A stretch of DNA of 21,015 bases from an uncultured Christensenella sp. (GTDB taxonomy: Bacteria > Bacillota > Clostridia > Christensenellales > Borkfalkiaceae), in assembly GCA_910578655.1 (NCBI GenBank), contig CAJTQE010000027.1, forward strand, positions 1 through 21,015, given 5' to 3'. Below are positions 16,501 to 21,015 of the stretch, piece after piece; the first letter of the stretch is position 1; each line of letters opens with the position of its first letter. The notes beneath the pieces were generated by a model that did no database searches, was not told the DNA's origin, and saw only the letters and a program-made list of their open reading frames with translations. The position numbers were made by a program, and so were the translations under genes.

Positions 16501-19500
16501 TCCGTTTTCAACAGTGAACTGGAACGGGGCTTTTTCGTCGTAGTTCCAACCGATACCGCTCATATCAAGCGATTTCTTTTCAATTTTCCAGGCAAAAGTC
16601 AGAACCGACTGGTTGCTTTCGCCCGCAGTTGACGACAGCCAAGCATAGTTACTGTCGGGGAGCATAAACCTTGCGGTATAATCGCCTGCATTTACGCCGT
16701 TTTCGCCGGAAATCTGCGTCAACTGAATCAAAGCTTTAAGTTCGTCGCTGAGAGCTCCGCCGTTATATCCTTCAAAGGTTTCGAATACGCTGTGCGAACT
16801 GCCGTCATAGACGATGGTCGCTCCGCTTTCCTGAGGTATTGCAACGTAAATGGGAAGAACTTTCCACTTTAACGTAAACGTACCTGCCTGACCTTTTGCG
16901 GTACCGTTATCCCAATGAATTGTATTGAGATACATATCTTTGATTTTAAGTTGAAGAGTATATCCGCCGACGAGCGTTGCGGTTGCGCCTGAAATATCGA
17001 AATATTCCTGATATTCATTAAGCCAATTGTCGAATTCGGCTTCGTCACCGAACGCATTGACGAGCACGTTAAGCTCACCGCCCGTATACGTCGGGTTGCT
17101 GAACTCGGGCAAAGGAATGATGCGGAACGAAATTCTGTAATTGAGCGTTACGGGCGTACGGTCTACAACCGAAACGGTGTAGTTAGTGCCGTCAAATCCG
17201 TCTGCCCAGCTGTAAGGAACTGCAAGCGTGTTCTTCTTGAACATCATCGTTATCGAATAGTCGCCTGCTTCGCTCTGCGAAAGTCCGCCCTGCCATACGT
17301 CGAGGTATGCCGAATAGTAGCTGTCCCAATCATAAACTTTGAATTCGATAGGGAAACCGCCGTAAGTGACGTTTACGCGAACCTTTGCCTTATATTGTGC
17401 GATTACAACCGCTTCTTCATAAGTGGGTGCAACGTAATCGGCGTCTTTCGGGTTCATTCCGAGATAGGGCTTCCAGTCAAAGTTTTCGTCAATGTCGTCC
17501 TTATCCACTACGTTTCCGCCGAAATCGAATACGAAATTATCGTCACCGAGCATCATATCCTGCCAATCGGTATAATCGAACTCGTGATAAACGCCGTTAG
17601 CTTCGTAGCCCGCGATGTAAGGCATTTTTCTGACGCCGTACTGATTTGCAGGCGTATTGTCGACGGGTGCGGTAGTTATCGTAATAGTTACGGTAGACAG
17701 ACCTGACTGAATGGTGATATCGTTTGCGTATTCGTCCTTGACGTAAACCGTCATATTGAACTGCTGACCGCTTGATGCGGTAACGTCCGCAATATCAACT
17801 TCCGTACCGGTATTGATATCGGAGAACTTATAGTCGACAAATTCGTTCGATGCGTAGTTGCCGGAAAGCACTGCGGTGGAGAACTCTGCATTGCCTACCC
17901 AGTTATCTACGTACATAACCGCTTTGTCTATGACTATTGACGCAGTCTGAGGTATAAGGGGGTCCGCAGCGTTAAACTTAACGTTAGTCTGCTTATCGCT
18001 GTTTATGTCTTCGAGGATACTGAAAGTAAACTCGTAAGTGCCTGCGTGCATAGCAAACTGGGTGTTTCCGAATTCGCCTATGCCGTCGTAATCGCCCATA
18101 TTTCCTTCAAGGTCGGACCTCAGAGTTATTTCAAGGTACTCCTCCCAATCCGAAGGCAAGGTAATTGCCGAAGTGAGGTCGTGAACGTTTCCGTCAAACT
18201 CCGTCCAACTGCCGTTGGAAACGGGGATATCGATTACGCGGACTTCAATCTCCCATTCGAGAGTTTGCTCTGCAAGCGTTTCGTCGTCAAGCTCGTAGTT
18301 TTTCAGCATTTCTTCGTTAGCGTCTTTGAGGAACGCGTCGCAGTTGAATACCGTCTTGTACTTGCCGACCTGACTCAAAACGTGTGTATCGAGAGGTTCT
18401 TCCGTACCGTCGTCTAAAATGCGATAAGTTTTGTATTCGACGAACGTCTGGATTAACGCGGGAACGTCGTTCATTTTTACAGTAAACGTCTTTTCCTCGC
18501 CGCCGCTTATCGTATAAACGTAAGGAGCGTTGTAGTCCCAGGTCATCGCCGACAATTCCAATACGGCTTTCTTTATCTCCCATTCAAACGTCGTTGCAAT
18601 AGATGCAGGAGGATCGTTCCACAATTTACCGTTAAAGCTGTACGAAGCTATTGCCGCAGTCTTGTCTGCAACGGTGAATTTACCGGCGTTGAGCTGCGAA
18701 TTATTCTTCGTGCTTATTACAAGGTTGGTATCGTCGCTTACAAGCTCTACCATGTGGGTGCGTCCGTCATACTCAAACTGAGCAAGTGCCTGACCGACAA
18801 GCGAATCGGTCGTTACGGGAGCGCCGTTGACGTCAACGTGTTCGGTGACTACCCAGATGCCGAAGCTTGCGTCGTACTTAGCAACAATCGTATTGCCGTT
18901 TTCGTCGACGTGGGTGTAACGCCAGTAAATATCGTTAGCATCGAAATTGCCCTTTTCTACGTCGAAGTAGAAGTCGGTATCTACAAGCTGATACTCGTTG
19001 GTATCGCTTGACGGGATATCGATAAGCTGAACTTTAACAAGGTAACTGCCGGGTTCCGTAGGAGCGGAAATAGGCTTTTTCAAATTATTGACGTTGTAAT
19101 AAGTTACCTTTAAGTTTGCGTCCGTAAGCGTTGTTGTAACGCCGACGTAAACGATAGTTACCGTTGCCGAGTATGTTGTCTGACCGTCGTATTCGAATAC
19201 GTTTACCGTAGGCACGGTGTCTGCCGAACTGCCGGTTAACACGTCGCCGTCAATGCTGACTTCGACCTGAACCGACGCGCCGGGCGCAAGCGTGAACCTT
19301 AACGCATTGATTACCGAAAGGCCGGGCGTACTGCCGCTTACAACCAAATCGTAGTTGTTTGCGTAGTCCAACAAAGGGTTGGAAGAATTGCTCTTCAAGG
19401 TTACAACCACAAGGAAGTCGGTATTGCCCGTATGCTCGAACGTGGTTACTTCCGTCCAGTTGAGCGGGTCTGCGTCGCCGTTGTCGCGGTAGAAGGTGTA

Positions 19501-21015
19501 ATTTACCTTTTCGCCGTGATCGTCAAGCGTGGGTATCGACATAGTTGCCGAACCGTCGCCCGTCATCTTAGACGACCAGTTTGCGGTAATCTGAGCTTTC
19601 TTGATGCCCCATACAACGTCCCACTTGAATTGACCGCTGCTGTCGGTATACGAGTTCGCGTTGTTGACGTCGGGTACTTCGTAGTTGGGGTTGTTGGAAG
19701 CGAATACTACGCTCGTATGATAGTTGGTCGCAGGGTCCGCAGGGTTGGAGTTATCGTATTTTGCCGAAATCTGTGAGTTGCGGTCGAAACCTGCCACGTC
19801 GTACGAAGCGATTGAAAGACCTTCGGGAAGCGTTCCTTTAAGCTTGACGGTCTTGGTTGTGCCGTCGTACACGAAAGGATTCGTGCCGTCGTAATCCCAT
19901 TCAAGCCCTGCAAGGTCGTAAACAATCTTTGAAATTTTGTAATAGAACGTGTAAGTTGTATCGGGGAAGCTGTACAGTTCGGGGTACAGCGCCTTGATAG
20001 TTACGCTGACCGAATAGTCGCCTGAATATTTGGCAACGTTTTTTCCGCCGTAAGTCTTATCCCAGTCTACCTGCCAGCTTTGCAGCGCCAGCCTGACGTC
20101 GGTTACAGCGGCCGTACCGTCGGGGCCTGCCAGTCCGGTGGCGTCAAGGTTAATTCTGAAACCGTAAGACTGTCCGTTTTCAAGGAAAGGAAGGCTTACC
20201 GCAGGATAGTTCTGGTTAGGTCCGGTAGGAACCCAAGCGTCCCAATGAGTCGTTGTGCCTGCGCCGAAAATATCTTCGCGCGTGTAGGTCTGAACGGTTG
20301 CGTCGGTAACGCCGTCGCCGATAAGATACCTTTCCCAAATGAGGTTATCGAAAATTTCCTGCGTTTTGAAAGGCGCGGGATCTGCGTCTACCGTGAAGGT
20401 CTTGCTTGCGCTTGATACGGCGTAATCGTTACTTGAATGAAGCTGCTCGACTTCGAGCGAGTAATTGCCCTTAGGTATAACCGTTCTGCCGAGAATTTCA
20501 TCCACACTGTGCGAAGCGTCAGGTTCGAGCAGGAACGTAAACACAAGGTCGTACCTGTCGCCGTTCGGCGTTGCAACGCACCTCAGTTCCCACGTTCCGC
20601 CGTTTGCGGTTGCCGTGTTGGAAGTGCCTGCCGCAGGAAGACTTGCAAATATGCTGCCTGCCTGAGTGAACGGCTCGCACTGCTTCAAAAGAAGCTTTTT
20701 CGTCGGCGTTGCCGTGTTGACGTAATAAATATCGAGAAGGAACGAGCTGTCAAAAACTATACTGCCGTTTTCGACGGCTAAGTCGGGAATGACAACCTGC
20801 GCGGTCACGCGTCTGCTCTTGAACCAGGTATAGTTGCCGTTTCCGAATTCCTGTGAAGTAACTCCGTCGGCAACCCACGTACCCGTTGCGTCCTGCATTT
20901 CGGGATTTATGAGTTTGACTTCGGGACTGAGCGCCTTTTTGGTGATTTCAAACGTAAACTGCTTTATACTTCCGCCCGTCGTCCATTCGGTATACTTAGT
21001 ATCCTTAATCTGTAT
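13297..21015 (-). CDS. Giant Ig-like (YDG/MBG-type) repeat surface protein, gene B, 5'-truncated by window edge
   Basis: Seen: an open frame of 2,572 codons from the window edge to TGA at 13297-13299. The first in-window Met (20898) is internal, since 39 further codons upstream stay open and begin mid-module (IQIKDTKYTEW, then FTFEITKKALSPEV). The visible part is a chain of beta-rich modules with YDG-like openings (FVYDG, FEYDG, TEFDG, IVYDG), 'AGdY' strands and W-x-I/V-x-K/P ends. These are organised as a higher-order repeat. The protein ends in a Thr/Val/Glu-rich tail with a basic CX20C end and no LPXTG, membrane helix or SLH module. Only six cysteines are visible, two of them in the last 24 residues. 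Inferred: an extracellular stalk or adhesin, paralogous to the downstream gene, with its N-terminal half and signal peptide outside the window. The terminator follows directly. Coding is near certain; the function is a family-level guess. Confidence 0.93.
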   Translation of the reverse strand: MQIKDTKYTEWTTGGSIKQFTFEITKKALSPEVKLINPEMQDATGTWVADGVTSQEFGNGNYTWFKSRRVTAQVVIPDLAVENGSIVFDSSFLLDIYYVNTATPTKKLLLKQCEPFTQAGSIFASLPAAGTSNTATANGGTWELRCVATPNGDRYDLVFTFLLEPDASHSVDEILGRTVIPKGNYSLEVEQLHSSNDYAVSSASKTFTVDADPAPFKTQEIFDNLIWERYLIGDGVTDATVQTYTREDIFGAGTTTHWDAWVPTGPNQNYPAVSLPFLENGQSYGFRINLDATGLAGPDGTAAVTDVRLALQSWQVDWDKTYGGKNVAKYSGDYSVSVTIKALYPELYSFPDTTYTFYYKISKIVYDLAGLEWDYDGTNPFVYDGTTKTVKLKGTLPEGLSIASYDVAGFDRNSQISAKYDNSNPADPATNYHTSVVFASNNPNYEVPDVNNANSYTDSSGQFKWDVVWGIKKAQITANWSSKMTGDGSATMSIPTLDDHGEKVNYTFYRDNGDADPLNWTEVTTFEHTGNTDFLVVVTLKSNSSNPLLDYANNYDLVVSGSTPGLSVINALRFTLAPGASVQVEVSIDGDVLTGSSADTVPTVNVFEYDGQTTYSATVTIVYVGVTTTLTDANLKVTYYNVNNLKKPISAPTEPGSYLVKVQLIDIPSSDTNEYQLVDTDFYFDVEKGNFDANDIYWRYTHVDENGNTIVAKYDASFGIWVVTEHVDVNGAPVTTDSLVGQALAQFEYDGRTHMVELVSDDTNLVISTKNNSQLNAGKFTVADKTAAIASYSFNGKLWNDPPASIATTFEWEIKKAVLELSAMTWDYNAPYVYTISGGEEKTFTVKMNDVPALIQTFVEYKTYRILDDGTEEPLDTHVLSQVGKYKTVFNCDAFLKDANEEMLKNYELDDETLAEQTLEWEIEVRVIDIPVSNGSWTEFDGNVHDLTSAITLPSDWEEYLEITLRSDLEGNMGDYDGIGEFGNTQFAMHAGTYEFTFSILEDINSDKQTNVKFNAADPLIPQTASIVIDKAVMYVDNWVGNAEFSTAVLSGNYASNEFVDYKFSDINTGTEVDIADVTASSGQQFNMTVYVKDEYANDITIQSGLSTVTITITTAPVDNTPANQYGVRKMPYIAGYEANGVYHEFDYTDWQDMMLGDDNFVFDFGGNVVDKDDIDENFDWKPYLGMNPKDADYVAPTYEEAVVIAQYKAKVRVNVTYGGFPIEFKVYDWDSYYSAYLDVWQGGLSQSEAGDYSITMMFKKNTLAVPYSWADGFDGTNYTVSVVDRTPVTLNYRISFRIIPLPEFSNPTYTGGELNVLVNAFGDEAEFDNWLNEYQEYFDISGATATLVGGYTLQLKIKDMYLNTIHWDNGTAKGQAGTFTLKWKVLPIYVAIPQESGATIVYDGSSHSVFETFEGYNGGALSDELKALIQLTQISGENGVNAGDYTARFMLPDSNYAWLSSTAGESNQSVLTFAWKIEKKSLDMSGIGWNYDEKAPFQFTVENGEVQSHTLKLTGIPAELEEFITYVTDGQTGNVRTDMGTYTTVIYFFQNNLNYQNYSLKGAPKEFTDKYKDPAGNGFAAITWKIEERKFAIPKDTTVEFDGTVRELLSLFGFAEGWDNYLNVEIEYKPLGADDDKYVPYEDIASLDELLEYSAFNAFYLGNYRVSFSIKSELNAVTECVLWTDGANTFLDDRQAVLTINPLELIVNGWQTESNPDSTPVSEWVSAKGNYSIISPKFDGLSDESKRIFEYVIRDQATGEIVTMAEVASRGAGIVYTIEFRIKDGNGYAMSNGIELSFMDGVENPFEFTNVEFTSNNPSNPQNEVVYWLPIPKLLPVTNNVYDGKDKVYQIDNWQAYEMSLDFKTRMMTDYGIDLTNQTNFLEPIGKHASTVDLSNGKITIKSAGDFEVLVRLLPNVNLSWYNPDNYAYNPVTNTLTPIGSAAMPAPVDRKAKAFEISVKKASVPYISAEILEIFESMIPDFEYTGEEYDLTKRSETQSLFNQLASYGSLITFEGYKGTAAGDYKLVIKLTDPNSSYWNLGVNETVVVNTPSYDGYDADYQVKHVLVDGKWTIKYVKDDGKGGFIDYNDGNYNLKVEFKKYKVVEAYVNADGLLDENGMPETTSGAKYAVDENGKAVKYSIVEGKYVADPNGTLLARYKLDVNGAIIEMPETVDGKNVIDQTKSTVTITRLKTSTDPYEISWRIIGSILAAPTLNENVTLTYSGSEQSAEKALSGFNSSLMEIVDGASGKNAGEYTAKIRIKDKNYSWREGAADENGFVYVTWKIEKATVDLSNVKWKFTDGTNDYANGAGMVYTRKNGKAVVYWAELVNLPEAVKGAVRYTTNGVKGARAGKNAGKYVTSFEIVDPDGNFETITIPSTLSETVTWNIKRRILEVPSSGSLQMIFDDKAHDLLAMLNLQEDWAEYYTITVMYAKNFTTFDKYEGHDGNPYEAYGAGAYKFVFSILTDINTNAKNPSVAWLVNGSSTPSKTQKVHREVDAPVSTAVKETAVIPAPETVEEVETADAVTAAKVPVTQKTQSTAVTAVQQVCDRIKKLTYGAQITMPAFRKYCR
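13563..19945 (-). repeat. Higher-order domain repeat in gene B
   Basis: The same domain series recurs. A module opening 'k..lDlS.l.WdY' occurs near 19935 (YDLAGLEWDYDG), 18575 (LELSAMTWDY), 16585 (LDMSGIGWNY) and 14160 (VDLSNVKWKF). After the last three comes a 'eFDG..HdLl' module (near 18210, 16215, 13800). The copies at 18575 and 16585 then continue through a 'GW' module (near 17900, 15895), a module before a 'Y.G' opening, and an AGdY module back to the start of the series. The last copy is cut short by the C-terminal tail. Periods are about 1.36, 1.99 and 2.43 kb. Gene A shows the matching starts near 4510, 3230 and 1430. Confidence 0.75.
14440..14830 (-). repeat. DxNG-rich insertion in gene B
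   Basis: Between the modules at about 14830 and 14420 is a segment with repeated [DN]-x-[DN]-G turns and short beta-hairpins: NADGLLDENGMPET, AVDENGKAV, ADPNGTLL, LDVNGAIIEMPET. The MPET-x2-GKK-like piece occurs twice (MPETTSGAKYAV and MPETVDGKNVI), suggesting internal duplication. A similar shorter stretch (VDENGNTIV ... VDVNGAPV) lies near 18830-18915. Possible roles are a spacer or a calcium-binding turn array. Neither is shown by the sequence. Confidence 0.5.
15051..21015 (-). repeat. Segment of gene B paralogous to 1-5446 of gene A
   Basis: The first visible residues of gene B already align with gene A near 5446, and the shared order continues to EYTGEE at about 15050, where gene A leaves the window as AYDGT. 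Gene B is about 520 bp longer over this stretch. Beyond 15050, gene B has 584 more codons for which gene A has no visible partner. Confidence 0.85.

Noticed and set aside
15349..16632. Long plus-strand open frame (427 codons) opposite gene B
   Set aside because: It is antisense to modules whose protein similarity to gene A is clear. No ribosome binding site or sensible product is visible.
13297..20898. Gene B starting at the ATG at 20898
   Set aside because: The frame stays open for 39 more codons to the window edge. Those codons complete a module that aligns with gene A (DTKYTEW, FTFEITKK), so this Met is internal.
1..21015. Recurring DNA strings such as gccgtcgta as non-coding repeats
   Set aside because: They are the reverse complement of codons for Tyr-Asp-Gly at repeat openings and are explained by the protein repeats and codon preference.

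Overview
The window is almost entirely two giant minus-strand genes in tandem, both cut by the window edges. The upstream gene (13297-21015, its 5' end beyond the right edge) shows 2,572 codons of its C-terminal part. The downstream gene (1-12979, its 3' end beyond the left edge) shows 4,326 complete codons from its start. Both encode strings of bacterial Ig-like beta-sandwich repeats that resemble the YDG/MBG families of surface proteins. The modules end in strands of the form 'aGtY.v.v', a '[DN]xxWxxG' motif, and then 'W/F.I.k....P' leading into the next 'YDG'. I see no enzyme, transporter, tRNA, rRNA, CRISPR array or mobile element.

The organism looks like a Gram-positive Bacillota (Clostridia-like) bacterium of moderate GC. 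The evidence is an exact sigma-A promoter (TTGACA-17-TATAAT), a purine-rich AGAGAGG ribosome binding site, a Gram-positive style signal peptide and standard stop codons. A gut or other host-associated Clostridia lineage is a guess from the type of protein; the sequence does not prove it.

Layout, in the direction of transcription (right to left): (1) 21015-13297, C-terminal part of giant gene B, ending in a Thr/Val/Glu-rich tail with no LPXTG or membrane anchor; (2) 13286-13250, a hairpin terminator with a cUUCGg loop; (3) 13218-12980, a regulatory region with an imperfect palindrome, a 13-bp direct repeat on both sides of the promoter, A-tracts, a consensus promoter, and an ~87-nt leader with a hairpin; (4) 12979-1, giant gene A, with a signal peptide, a Trp-rich N-terminal region of unknown fold (~365 aa), about 16 Ig-like modules of a first type, then modules of a second type.

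The main finding comes from comparing the two genes. The last ~1,815 visible residues of gene A (5446 to 1) line up in the same domain order with gene B from the window edge (21015) to about 15051. They are therefore ancient tandem paralogues of one giant surface protein. The comparison predicts that gene A ends about 1.75 kb beyond the left edge (about 4,900 aa in total) and that gene B has a similarly large N-terminal half beyond the right edge. The terminator and strong promoter between them suggest separate transcription. The likely role is a very long cell-surface fibre or adhesin; its ligand and its anchoring are not evident from the sequence.
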